From Streptosporangium becharense (GTDB lineage: Bacteria; Actinomycetota; Actinomycetes; Streptosporangiales; Streptosporangiaceae): a DNA stretch of 64,000 bases. Position 1 is the stretch's first letter; each line of letters begins with the position of its first letter. Below are positions 45,871-54,340 of the stretch, piece after piece. The notes beneath the pieces were generated by a model that did not search any database, had not been told where the DNA came from, and saw nothing but the letters and a program-made list of their open reading frames with translations. The position numbers were made by a program, and so were the translations under genes. The stretch covers positions 186,001 to 250,000 of the forward strand of contig NZ_JACHMP010000001.1 in NCBI RefSeq assembly GCF_014204985.1, in the 5' to 3' direction.

Positions 45871-47015
45871 GCCGCCAACCGGTCGGAGAGGTCCGCGAAC
45901 GCCTCACCCTCCAGGTTGCCGACGCTCACCCGGATCATGCCCTGGTCGCCGGGCAGGAAGGCCGTCCCCGGGATGACCAGCGTGTCGAGGTGGATCGCGA
46001 GGTCGCGGACGACCTCTCCGGTGGGCCGCCCGGCGAACGGATGCCGCATCCAGCCGAAGAACCCGCCCACGGAGACGAGTTCGAACCCTCCGGGACGCCC
46101 GGCCATCGCCTCGGCGAACCCGCGACGGTTGGCGGCGAGCTCCCCGGCTCGCTCACGCCGCCACTGCCGGGCTCCGGTCAGCCCGGCCCAGGCCGCTTCC
46201 TGCCCGATCCGCGGAGCGCAGATCGCCACGCAGTCGAGCAGCTTCAGCACCTCGCGGTTGACCGACGGCGAGGCGACCACGGCCCCCACCCGGTAACCGG
46301 GCAGCGCGAAATCCTTGGAGAAGCTGTGCAGGCTCACCACGGTCTCGTCCCACCCGGGATCGGAGAAGAGCTTGTGCGCGGGCTCCTCGGTGTCGCGGAA
46401 GGACCGGTAGGTCTCATCCAGGATCAGGGCGATCCCCCGGCGCGCGGCGAACTCCGCGAACTCCGCGATCACCTCCGGATCGAGCGTCATCCCGCTCGGA
46501 TTCCCCGGGGTGATCAGCACGATCGCCCGTGTCCGCGGGGTGACCAGCGCTTCGGCACGTTCCACGGCCGGCACCAGATCCGGGCCGGGCTCCAGGTATA
46601 CCGGCCTGATCCCGGTCAGCCGCAGCCACATGTCATGGTTGGGGTAGAAGGGCGTCGTCAGGACGATCTCGTCCCCCGCCTCCGCCAGCGCTGACGCGAT
46701 CAGGCAGAACGCCTGGTTGCACCCGGCGGTCACCACGACGTTCCCCTCGCTGATCCTCCCGCCGTAGGCCTGGGAGAGTTCGTCCGCGAACGCCTGCCGC
46801 AACTGCGGCAACCCGGCGATCTCCACGTACGCCCCGCCGTTCGCCTCCCGGGCGACCGCCGCCACGTGCTCGACCACCGCCGGCGCGGCCGGGTACGGCG
46901 GGGCCCCCTGCGCCAGGTCGAGCAGTTCACGTTTCTTGCAGCGTCCCTCCAGGAGCGAGTAGGCCGCGTCGAAGGGAGAGTCGATCTGCCGGAGGGTCCG
47001 CGGGTTCAGTCGCAT
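45855..47015 (-). CDS. Class I/II PLP aminotransferase
   Basis: This 386-residue fold-type-I aminotransferase has LAQGAPPYP, TAGCNQAF, TTPFYPNHDMWL, TPGNPSGM, LDETYRSF and the Schiff-base loop SLHSFSKDFALPGYRVG. It resembles aspartate/aromatic-type aminotransferases of actinomycetes. Upstream in-frame sequence to 47561 has no support; ATG at 47015 gives the usual length. The substrate is not clear. It is separated from the NRPS cluster by the GNAT gene and the repeat array, so it is probably primary metabolism. Confidence 0.9.
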   Translation of the reverse strand: MRLNPRTLRQIDSPFDAAYSLLEGRCKKRELLDLAQGAPPYPAAPAVVEHVAAVAREANGGAYVEIAGLPQLRQAFADELSQAYGGRISEGNVVVTAGCNQAFCLIASALAEAGDEIVLTTPFYPNHDMWLRLTGIRPVYLEPGPDLVPAVERAEALVTPRTRAIVLITPGNPSGMTLDPEVIAEFAEFAARRGIALILDETYRSFRDTEEPAHKLFSDPGWDETVVSLHSFSKDFALPGYRVGAVVASPSVNREVLKLLDCVAICAPRIGQEAAWAGLTGARQWRRERAGELAANRRGFAEAMAGRPGGFELVSVGGFFGWMRHPFAGRPTGEVVRDLAIHLDTLVIPGTAFLPGDQGMIRVSVGNLEGEAFADLSDRLAALRAL

Positions 47016-47133
47016 CAGATCAGCGTGGCTTCGCCCGGTCGCCCCGTGTATCCCCAGTTCGCGGGACACGCCGGCGGCACGCGCGAGCAGGCGCTTCCTC
47101 GACGCGACCGGCGGCCACCGGGATAATGATCCG

Positions 47134-47886
47134 ATGGCGTCACTCGATGCGCGGGATCTGCGGGGCTCCTCCTTCACCGGCGCCGACCTCACCGGGGCGA
47201 GGTTCCGCGACTGCGACATGCGCCAGGTCAAGATCATCTCCTCGGTCCTGGTCGACGTCTCCGTATCCGGCGAGATCGAGAACTTCCTCGTCAACGGCAT
47301 CGACGTGACCGGATACGTGGCGGCCGAACTCGACCGCCGCCATCCCGAGCGGGTCCTCGTACGACAGATGAAGACGGTCGCCGACCATCGCGAGGCGTGG
47401 CGGACGATCGAAACGCTCTGGTCGGACACCCTCACCCGGGCCGAACGCCTCCCCGAGCCGCTCCTGCACGAACGGGTGGATGACGAGTGGTCCCTGGTGG
47501 AGACCCTTCGCCATCTCGTCTTCGCCACCGATCTGTGGGCCTCGCAGCTGATCCTCGGCACCCCGGCCCCCTACCACCGGCTCGCCCTCCCGCCCAGCGA
47601 CCACCCGGCCGAGGCCCTGCGGGAGCTCGGCCTCGACCCCGGGGCCCGCCCGGCGTACGCGGAAGTCCTCTCGATCCGGCTGGAGCGGGCGGCACTCGTG
47701 CGCGACATCCTCGACCACCTCACCGAGGAGCGGCTCCGGAGCCGCTGCCCGGGCACCCTCCCCTTCGCGTGGGACGAGCCCTCGCCCTCCGTGGGCGAAG
47801 CCCTGACCGTCGTGATGGAGGAGGAGATCGAACACCGCCGCTACGTCCTGCGCGACCTTCGAGCCTTGGAATCACGCCGCGGTTGA
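47134..47886 (+). CDS. Pentapeptide-repeat plus DinB-like protein
   Basis: This 250-residue protein has a short pentapeptide-repeat-like start (ARDLRGSSFTGADLTGARF) followed by a DinB/mycothiol-type four-helix domain (W-S-L-V-E-T-L-R-H-L with a candidate metal His, and EEEIEHRRY). DinB-fold proteins bind metal and often act as thiol transferases or hydrolases. It lies divergent to the aminotransferase. The biochemical role is unknown. Confidence 0.85.
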   Translation: MASLDARDLRGSSFTGADLTGARFRDCDMRQVKIISSVLVDVSVSGEIENFLVNGIDVTGYVAAELDRRHPERVLVRQMKTVADHREAWRTIETLWSDTLTRAERLPEPLLHERVDDEWSLVETLRHLVFATDLWASQLILGTPAPYHRLALPPSDHPAEALRELGLDPGARPAYAEVLSIRLERAALVRDILDHLTEERLRSRCPGTLPFAWDEPSPSVGEALTVVMEEEIEHRRYVLRDLRALESRRG

Positions 47887-48088
47887 CCTGTGGCTCGAAT
47901 ACCTTCGCGCCGGACCTCGCCATCCGTGCGCCTGCATTCAAACTGAAAGCCCAGTTCGGCTGTGCGTGCATTTCGGTATGCGTATACGACTCACCACCGG
48001 CGAATCGGTGCCCGCCTGCACGCCGGTCCTCTCCTGAAGCGTGCCGGCCAGGGATGACGACCCTCGAATGCCCTTCGCGCCGGCTTCG

Positions 48089-48352
48089 TCAACGTCGCTT
48101 CGGCGGTCTGCGGTAGGTGACGACCTTGTCGCCCAGTCCGGGGTACGCCATGATCAGCAGCCGCTGGGTGCCGTACTCCTCGCCCTTCCAGGGAAACCAG
48201 GCCAGGTGCAGGCGGATGCGGTAGTGCCCCTTGCGGCCGTTGAGCGACAGGTCCGGCAGTTCGGTGCCGCCCAGGCCGTCCATGAAACTCATCTCGCCGC
48301 TCTGGTTGGCGTAGCCGAAGCGCGAGCGGACAGGATCCGAAAATCCCAACAA
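48089..48352 (-). pseudogene. C-terminal fragment of a hypothetical protein
   Basis: This 87-residue frame reads like the tail of a longer protein: beta-rich, with YRIRLHLAWFPW, GTQRLLIMAYPG and a basic end (RRPPKRR). It has no convincing start: the TTG at 48352 has no ribosome binding site and the text begins mid-domain. I do not recognise the family. The surrounding 47.9-48.66 kb is AT-richer and gene-poor, consistent with gene loss or insertion. Confidence 0.5.
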
Positions 48353-48664
48353 AGGCGCCTAACCCTAGTCAGCCACCACCGAAATGATCAAATCATGTTG
48401 AAGTCGGTGTGGTTGGGGCCGCTCCCCCATTGGTCTGCTCTTAAGGCGATCTCCCCGGACGCGATACGCTCTTTCGCCATATGAGCGCATGTCACGGAAG
48501 AGAAGCAGAATGATGAAGTATTTTCTCCCCGTGCAAACCCCGGCCCAGCGATACGGTCAATGTGATTCGCGGTGGCGATCCCCGTGTTGGGAGTCGGAAG
48601 TCCGACCCGGACGATGTCACAGTCGGTCCTGATCGCGGGGACCGATCAGCCGCATGCCCGGAAA
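48353..48664. other. 312-bp gap without a supported gene
   Basis: The base composition here is more AT-rich than the flanks (TCAAATCATGTTG, TATTTTCTCC). Short frames from 48393 and 48510 have no codon bias or recognisable domains. I see only possible gene decay next to the fragment at 48089-48352. Confidence 0.6.
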
Positions 48665-49195
48665 CTACTCACCCGCAGGGCACTCACGGATTCGGAAGAC
48701 CGGATGACGAGGCGCGATCCGGTGGAACTCCGGCAAGGGGGCCGTCGGCCCCAGCCCCAGGTGCGGCCTCGCGCCAGGCGCGGCGGCGAGGTAGCGGCGC
48801 AGGATCTCGGCGCGGTGCTCGGGCGGGATCTCCTCGAGCAGGATCGGAGTCTCGCGACCCCGACGGCGGAGCACGGCCCTACCGCCCGCGGCCTGAACGT
48901 TCAGCACCCAGTTCGCATCCGGCCCGAGCATCGACACGAGGAACTCGGCGCCGCGGCAGGCCGCGACCGCGACCGGAACCGAGGTGATGTCGCCGCTGCG
49001 GCGCCCGGTCACCTTCAACACGGCACCTTGGCGCGGTGAGAGCCGCCGGGCCCCGTACACCAGGACGTCGAGCCGGTTCATGAGCCGCATGAGCGCGTTC
49101 GGCCGCCCTCGTCGGTACATCGTGCGCTTGAGTGCCGCGAGCCCGCGGACAACGGCACGGCCGATGCTCCACGTCTCCGTGGGACCTTCGGTCAT
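48665..49195 (-). CDS. Deazaflavin-dependent nitroreductase (Ddn) family protein
   Basis: This 176-residue protein resembles the F420-binding Ddn/nitroreductase family: RRLSPRQGAVLKVTGRRSG near the middle, PVAVAACRGAEFLVSMLG, NWVLNVQAAG, and a C-terminal HPVFRI. These proteins use reduced F420 to reduce quinones or nitro compounds. The ATG at 49195 overlaps the upstream membrane-protein stop (ATGA), so the two are co-translated, divergent from a TetR gene that probably controls them. Confidence 0.88.
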   Translation of the reverse strand: MTEGPTETWSIGRAVVRGLAALKRTMYRRGRPNALMRLMNRLDVLVYGARRLSPRQGAVLKVTGRRSGDITSVPVAVAACRGAEFLVSMLGPDANWVLNVQAAGGRAVLRRRGRETPILLEEIPPEHRAEILRRYLAAAPGARPHLGLGPTAPLPEFHRIAPRHPVFRIRECPAGE

Positions 49196-49641
49196 GCCGC
49201 CCTTCTCCACAGCGCGACCGCGACGAGACCGGGAACGCACGGAAGGACCAGCAGCCAGCCCAGCAGCGGCGCGAGGCCGACGTCACCGGAGGTGTCCCGG
49301 ACGGCCAGTGCGGCGATCGCGACGCAGATCGCGATCGCGAGCAGCCCGCCCGCCAGCCGGGGAGCCCAGCGCATACCGGCTCGGACCGCCCAGATCGCGC
49401 CGGCCCAGCCGAGGAGTCCCATCACCCCGATCGTGGACAGGACCGCCAGGTACGCCGCGACGGCGGCGTCGATCGCACCCGGCTGGTAGGCCGGATAGCT
49501 CGCCTTGATGTGGTCCGCCAGGACGGTCGTGGTGGATCGGTCGACGAACGGAAAGAGGGCGGCGATCACGGTGAGCCCCGCCCCGACGTACATCATCGCC
49601 AGTGAGGTCCGGTTGCGCGGTCCGCGCTTCGGCGTCGTCAT
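49192..49641 (-). CDS. Small four-helix membrane protein
   Basis: This 149-residue hydrophobic protein has about four membrane segments (residues ~15-33, ~62-85, ~93-112, ~123-143). No enzyme motifs are seen. It is a common companion of TetR-controlled operons in actinomycetes and is coupled to the Ddn-like gene. Its function is unknown. Confidence 0.85.
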   Translation of the reverse strand: MTTPKRGPRNRTSLAMMYVGAGLTVIAALFPFVDRSTTTVLADHIKASYPAYQPGAIDAAVAAYLAVLSTIGVMGLLGWAGAIWAVRAGMRWAPRLAGGLLAIAICVAIAALAVRDTSGDVGLAPLLGWLLVLPCVPGLVAVALWRRAA

Positions 49642-49763
49642 GCCATGAGTCCTCAGGTGAGTGGATGGGTGAGAGCCCGGGGAATGCCCGTGGGCGTTGC
49701 CGGGCCCGCGACGGTGTGTGCCCGGACGGGGCGAGATCGTTCGCTTGCCGCACCCGTTCAGAC

Positions 49764-49833
49764 AGTCACTCTCTACAGGAAGTGACTCTAATATCTCTGA
49801 TTTCAGACAGTCAATGTCTATGTGACAGTCACA
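49764..49833. promoter_or_regulatory. Three palindromic operator-like sites in a TetR divergent promoter
   Basis: Three perfect inverted repeats cluster in an AT-rich stretch: AGTCACT(10 nt)AGTGACT at 49764-49787, AGACA-GTCAA-TGTCT at 49805-49819, and TGTGAC-A-GTCACA at 49821-49833. They lie between the membrane-protein/Ddn operon and the divergent TetR gene starting at 49869. The shared core is GTGAC/GTCAC, so a TetR dimer probably binds at more than one site and represses both directions. Confidence 0.8.
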
Positions 49834-49868
49834 CGCTTCAGCGTTCGGCTTCCTGCTACTCTGACCGC

Positions 49869-50498
49869 ATGAGCGGGCTTCGCCAGCGCTGGCGGCTCAA
49901 GGCCATGCGCACCATCCAGGAACGCGCTCTCGATCTGTTCGACGAGAGAGGGTTCGGCGCGGTCACGATCGAGGAGATCGCGGCCGCGGCCGAGGTGTCG
50001 CCGTCCTCGGTGTACCGCTACTTCGGCACCAAGGAAGGGATCGTGGTCGCCGACGAGTTCGACAGGATGAGCCCGGAGGCACTCAAGGACTTCCTGGCCC
50101 CCGACGATCCCGTCGGCAGCCTGCTCCGAGCCGTCCGCGCCTACGAATCCGCACCGCAGAGCACATCCGGTCCCGAAAACACGGGCGAAGGCCCGCAGAC
50201 TGGGAAGAGCCCGTGGCGCAGGGTCCGTTACTTCTTCGCCGAGCCATCGGTCCGCGAGGCCGTCTGCGCCAATCTCGACCGCGCAAGCGGGCGGATCGCA
50301 CCGTTGATCGCGGCGACCGGCGAGCTGACCGAGACGCAGGCCCGCGTGATCACGAACGCCCTCGTCTTCGGCTACTTCGCCGCGCTTGAGCAGTGGTACC
50401 TCGACGGCGGCACCCGCCCCATCGCCGACTACGTCGAGGAGGGCATGCGTCCGCTACGCGGCATCTGGCCGTCCTCCGGCCGCGAACATCCCGCGTGA
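49869..50498 (+). CDS. TetR-family regulator
   Basis: This 209-residue regulator has an N-terminal TetR helix-turn-helix (ALDLFDERGFGAVTIEEIAAAAEVSPSSVYRYF split over residues ~15-55) and a C-terminal ligand domain with no recognised signature. ATG at 49869 is chosen over longer in-frame extensions because it gives the standard TetR start and leaves the operator region free. It probably represses itself and the divergent pair. Confidence 0.93.
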   Translation: MSGLRQRWRLKAMRTIQERALDLFDERGFGAVTIEEIAAAAEVSPSSVYRYFGTKEGIVVADEFDRMSPEALKDFLAPDDPVGSLLRAVRAYESAPQSTSGPENTGEGPQTGKSPWRRVRYFFAEPSVREAVCANLDRASGRIAPLIAATGELTETQARVITNALVFGYFAALEQWYLDGGTRPIADYVEEGMRPLRGIWPSSGREHPA

Positions 50499-50637
50499 CA
50501 TCCGCCGGTATCCACGTCTCGAGCATGATGGAGTAGCCGACGACCTCGCCGGGCGACGCCGGCGCCACCCCGTGTTCACGCAGGACCGCTTGGGCCACGC
50601 GCCGGGGACCAGAGGTGTTGACACCGCCACGCGCCAC

Positions 50638-50668
50638 GGCGGCACGCTGACAGGGCGGCACGCTGACA
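50638..50668. repeat. Two-unit 16-bp period repeat in a convergent gap
   Basis: GGCGGCACGCTGACA occurs twice with a 16-bp period (50638 and 50654), and a partial third copy follows. It lies in the 181-bp gap between convergent TetR genes. No gene is seen in this gap. Confidence 0.8.
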
Positions 50669-50679
50669 GGGCGGCAGGT

Positions 50680-51258
50680 CTAGGTCGGAGCGCCGTCGTC
50701 GGCGAAGCACGGCACAACCATCTCGACCAGCGCGGCGACGTCGGCATCGACCATCGGCTCGCCGGTCATGCCCATCCGGTGGAGCAAAGTTCCGACGACG
50801 ACGTCGATGAAGAACAGGACCCGGTTCTCCGGCTCGCCGAGCGCGTCCTGGAGCGCGAGCCGGTACGGGTCCTGGAACCGCGTGGACAGCACCTCGCGCA
50901 GGGCCGGATCGCTGACGGCGTCACTGAACACGCCCGCGAACGCGTCGCCCACCCCGGGCTCGCCGATCTTCGCCGCGATCCAGTGGATGGCCGAGGACAT
51001 GAGCTCGGCTCGACTAGCACCCTCCAGCGGCACCGGGCCGAACGCGTCGAGCAGGCAGTCCACGATCAACTCGCCCTTCGAGGGCCAGCGACGGTAGATC
51101 GTCGTCTTCGCGACGCCGGCCGCGGCGGCGATGCGGTCGACGGTGGCGCGCGCGTAGCCGAGCTCGTGGACCGTGCTCAGCGTCGCGGCGAAGACCACGG
51201 CGTTGAGGCCGGAACGCGGACGACCGGGTGGTCTGGCGGATGCGGTCGCTCGGGTCAT
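50680..51258 (-). CDS. TetR-family regulator of the adjacent esterase
   Basis: This 192-residue TetR protein has the HTH segment ATVDRIAAAAGVAKTTIYRRW near residues 40-60 and a C-terminal effector domain (TetR_C-type). ATG at 51258 gives the usual N terminus, and the longer in-frame extension would read through the operator. It is divergent from the esterase and the ABC exporter, which it probably represses through the 32-bp inverted repeat at 51279-51310. Confidence 0.92.
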   Translation of the reverse strand: MTRATASARPPGRPRSGLNAVVFAATLSTVHELGYARATVDRIAAAAGVAKTTIYRRWPSKGELIVDCLLDAFGPVPLEGASRAELMSSAIHWIAAKIGEPGVGDAFAGVFSDAVSDPALREVLSTRFQDPYRLALQDALGEPENRVLFFIDVVVGTLLHRMGMTGEPMVDADVAALVEMVVPCFADDGAPT

Positions 51259-51278
51259 GCCCACACGATAACGTATTG

Positions 51279-51310
51279 CGCTACCGTTAGTATCGATACC
51301 TAAGGTAGCG
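51279..51310. promoter_or_regulatory. 32-bp TetR operator-like inverted repeat
   Basis: CGCTACC and GGTAGCG form perfect outer arms, TTAG/CTAA inner arms, and TATCGATA is the palindromic centre. The site sits midway between the TetR start (51258) and the esterase start (51334), in a patch far richer in A/T than its surroundings. A length of ~32 bp with nested symmetry suits a TetR dimer pair. Confidence 0.85.
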
Positions 51311-51333
51311 AAAATGTCGGGCGAGGAGGACAC

Positions 51334-52329
51334 ATGAGCGAGGTCACCGGTACGGAGCGGCCGCCGCTGGGCATCCGGCTGCTGCACGCCCTGGGCAGGG
51401 AGCCGGACTGGCCGGCGATGACGGCCGGGGAACTGGTCGCCCTCCGCGAGGCGGTGAACCGTAAGCGGGCGTCCCCTCTGGCGCGGCTCATCACGGGGTT
51501 TCCCGATCGCGGCGCCACCATCCGGTGGCAGGAGGTCGCGCTGCCCGGCCGCGGGCTCCGGGTCCGGGTGTACCGGCCCTCGGCCGGAAGCGGCGGCGGG
51601 GACGCCGGCCGGACCGGCCTGCCGCTCGTGCTGCACGTGCACGGAGGCGGGTTCGTGGGCACGGCGGTGCAGAGCGACTGGGTCAACAGCCACCTCTCCG
51701 CGCGGCTGCCCGCGGTCGTCGTCTCGGTCGAGCACCGCCTCCTCGACCCGGAGACCCCGCTGTCGGCGGCCGTCGACGACGGCTGGGACGTGCTGCAGCA
51801 CGTGGTGGCGCACGCCGCGCAGTGGGGAATCGACCCGGCACGGACCGCCGTCTTCGGCGAGAGCACCGGCTCGATGGTCGCCGCCCTGGCCGCGATCCGG
51901 GCCCGGGAGTCCGGCCCGCTCCTGCGGGCGCAGGTGCTGGTCAACCCCGCCGTCGACCTGACCCCGGCGGGGTTCGACCACGCCTCGATGCGCCGGTACG
52001 CCAACAGCCCGACCCTCACCATGCCGCAGATGCGGCTGTTCCAGCGGCTCGCCGTTCCACCGGGAACGGATCCTCGTACGGTGTCGCCCCTTCACGCCGA
52101 CGACCTGGGCGGGCTGGCCCCGGCGCTCGTGGTGGTGCCGACCGTCGACCCGGTGGCCGATCACGGCCGCTGTTACGCCGAACGGCTGCGGACGGCCGGG
52201 ACGCCCGCGCGGCTCACCGAGTACCCCGGAGCGACGCACGCGTTCCTGAGCATGCCGGGCGTGGTGCCGCAGGCGAAGGCCGCGCGGGCGGAGATCGCCG
52301 AGTTCCTCCGAGAGGCTCTGGCCACCTGA
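51334..52329 (+). CDS. HSL-type alpha/beta hydrolase (esterase)
   Basis: This 331-residue enzyme has the hormone-sensitive-lipase family oxyanion motif HVHGGGFVG, a nucleophile elbow GESTGS, and late Asp and His (VPTVDPVADH and GATHAF). It should hydrolyse short acyl esters. AGGAGG before ATG 51334 is a strong ribosome binding site. It is divergent from the TetR gene and probably induced when the repressor binds its ligand. Confidence 0.93.
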   Translation: MSEVTGTERPPLGIRLLHALGREPDWPAMTAGELVALREAVNRKRASPLARLITGFPDRGATIRWQEVALPGRGLRVRVYRPSAGSGGGDAGRTGLPLVLHVHGGGFVGTAVQSDWVNSHLSARLPAVVVSVEHRLLDPETPLSAAVDDGWDVLQHVVAHAAQWGIDPARTAVFGESTGSMVAALAAIRARESGPLLRAQVLVNPAVDLTPAGFDHASMRRYANSPTLTMPQMRLFQRLAVPPGTDPRTVSPLHADDLGGLAPALVVVPTVDPVADHGRCYAERLRTAGTPARLTEYPGATHAFLSMPGVVPQAKAARAEIAEFLREALAT

Positions 52330-52486
52330 CGGGTTCCGGCCCGCCGGTCGGTGTTCCACGTCATCACCCCCCGTGGATCACAGGGCTCCGGGGTGATCGA
52401 CGCAGCCGGCGAGCCGACCCGGAACGCGATCATCGGCCCGGCCGCGGGCCTGGTCGTGAGGACAGATCGATGAAGACGGGAGAGTG

Positions 52487-54340
52487 ATGAACGCCACGGA
52501 CCTCGCCCAGGCGAGAAAGCGGCCCGCGCCACCGACGAAAGACGCCGATGGAGACGCCGATCCAGCGGCGGGCCGGACCATGACGCGACTGCTGCGGCCG
52601 CATCTGCGGAGTTTCGCCGCCGTCGTCGTCCTGCAGGTGATCGGCGCGGTCGCGGGTCTGGCGCCGCTGCTGGCGGTCGCCGAACTGGGACGCATCCTGT
52701 TGTCGCCCGGTCCCGCCGATCGGGGCCATGTCTGGATGGTCGTGATCACGGGTGCGGCCGGCTTGTTCGTCCGGCTGCTGTTCACGGCGGCGGCGTCCGG
52801 CCTCGGGCATGTCCTCGACGGCCAGGTGCAGCTGGCGTTGCGCCGGCAGTTGGCCGCGCGGCTGGGGCACGTGCCGATCGGCTGGTTCTCCCGGCGCCGG
52901 ACCGGCGAGCTGGCGAAGGTGGTGGGGGAGGACGTGAGCGCCGTGCACCCGTTCATCGCCCACGCCCCCGGCGAGCTCGTCGCCGCGTTCGTGGTGCCGC
53001 CGGCGTCGCTGGTCTACTTGTTCACGATCGACTGGTGGCTCACGCTGATCACGCTGATCCCGGTGGCGATGGCCGTCGCGCTGGTCCCGCTGCTGATGCT
53101 TCCCGCCCGCGCGCGCGAGCAGGAGGAGTTCGACGCGGCCATGGGGCGGATCGTGAGCTCCGTCGTCGAGTTCGTGCAGGGCATCGCGGTGGTCAAGGCG
53201 TTCGGCGGATCCGAGCGCGCTCACCGCGCCTTCCTCACGGCCGCCGACGACTTCGTCGGCATCTTCTTCACGTGGGTGCGCGGCATGTCCCTCGTCGCCG
53301 CCGGGATGCAGCTGGCGCTGTCGCCGCCGTTCGTGCTGCTGGTCGTGCTGATCGGCGGTGCGGCCCTGATCACGTCCGGCTCTCTGGCCCCGGCCGACCT
53401 GCTGCCCTTCCTGCTGCTGGGGCTGGAGCTGACCGCCCCGGTGGCAGCCCTCGGCCACGGTTTCGACGACATGACGGCAGCCGGCCGTGCCGTCCGCCGG
53501 ATCAAGGAAGTGCTCGACGTGCGGGCGCTGCCCGAGCCCGCCCAGCCGGTCACGCCGCAGGGCCACCGGGTGGAGCTGCGTGGCGTCCGCTTCGGCTACG
53601 AAGACGATCGCGAGGTGCTGCGCGGCATCGACCTGGTGCTCGAACCGGGGACGGTCACCGCGATCGTCGGGCCGTCGGGAAGCGGCAAGTCCACGCTGGT
53701 CCGGCTGCTGCCGCGCTTCTTCGACCCGACCCACGGCTCGGTCCTGTTGGGCGGTGTCGACCTGCGCGAGATCGGCAGCCGGGAGCTCTACCGAACGGTC
53801 TCCTTCGTCTTCCAGGACGTCCGCCTGCTGCGCGCGTCGGTCGCGGACAACATCGCGCTCGCGGTCCCGCGCGCCGACCGCGACGAGGTGATCCGCGCCG
53901 CCCGGCTGGCCGGCATCCACGACCGCGTCCTCGGGCTGCCACGCGGATACGACACGATCCTCGGGGAGGAGGCCGAACTGTCGGGCGGCGAGGCCCAGCG
54001 CGTCTCACTCGCCCGCGCGCTGCTGGCCGACGCGCCGGTTCTGGTGCTCGACGAGGCGACCTCCTTCGCCGACCCGCAGACCGAGCAGGCGGTGCGCCGG
54101 GCGCTGGCGACGCTGGACGGCGACCGCACGATCCTGGTCATCGCCCACCGCCTGGAGACCGTCGCCGACGCCGACACCGTCGTGGTGCTGGAGAACGGGT
54201 CGATCGTCGAGCACGGCAAGCCCGCCGACCTGCTGGAACAGGACGGGAAGTTCGCCGCGTTCTGGCGATCCCACCGCACCGCGATCACCGGCGAGATCGC
54301 ACCCCACGGTGCCGTACGGCAAGGAGACGAGCCCCGATGA
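52487..54340 (+). CDS. ABC exporter half-transporter (TMD-NBD), subunit 1
   Basis: This protein of about 617 residues has an N-terminal membrane domain with about six helices and a C-terminal ATPase: GPSGSGKST (Walker A), LSGGEAQRVSLARAL (signature) and VLVLDEAT (Walker B). It is paired with the next gene (4-bp ATGA overlap) as a heterodimer. The pair resembles the IrtAB/YbtPQ-type half-transporters often linked to siderophores. Whether it imports or exports cannot be told. ATG 52487 is preferred over GTG three bases earlier. Confidence 0.93.
   Translation: MNATDLAQARKRPAPPTKDADGDADPAAGRTMTRLLRPHLRSFAAVVVLQVIGAVAGLAPLLAVAELGRILLSPGPADRGHVWMVVITGAAGLFVRLLFTAAASGLGHVLDGQVQLALRRQLAARLGHVPIGWFSRRRTGELAKVVGEDVSAVHPFIAHAPGELVAAFVVPPASLVYLFTIDWWLTLITLIPVAMAVALVPLLMLPARAREQEEFDAAMGRIVSSVVEFVQGIAVVKAFGGSERAHRAFLTAADDFVGIFFTWVRGMSLVAAGMQLALSPPFVLLVVLIGGAALITSGSLAPADLLPFLLLGLELTAPVAALGHGFDDMTAAGRAVRRIKEVLDVRALPEPAQPVTPQGHRVELRGVRFGYEDDREVLRGIDLVLEPGTVTAIVGPSGSGKSTLVRLLPRFFDPTHGSVLLGGVDLREIGSRELYRTVSFVFQDVRLLRASVADNIALAVPRADRDEVIRAARLAGIHDRVLGLPRGYDTILGEEAELSGGEAQRVSLARALLADAPVLVLDEATSFADPQTEQAVRRALATLDGDRTILVIAHRLETVADADTVVVLENGSIVEHGKPADLLEQDGKFAAFWRSHRTAITGEIAPHGAVRQGDEPR

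Noticed and set aside
45855..47015. Aminotransferase as an MppQ-type pathway gene
   Set aside because: It lies beyond the GNAT gene and the repeat array and resembles general class I/II aminotransferases. Pathway membership is not supported.
48510..48610. Short frame starting ATGATGAAG
   Set aside because: No codon bias, no domain, and it ends after a few dozen codons in an AT-rich gap.
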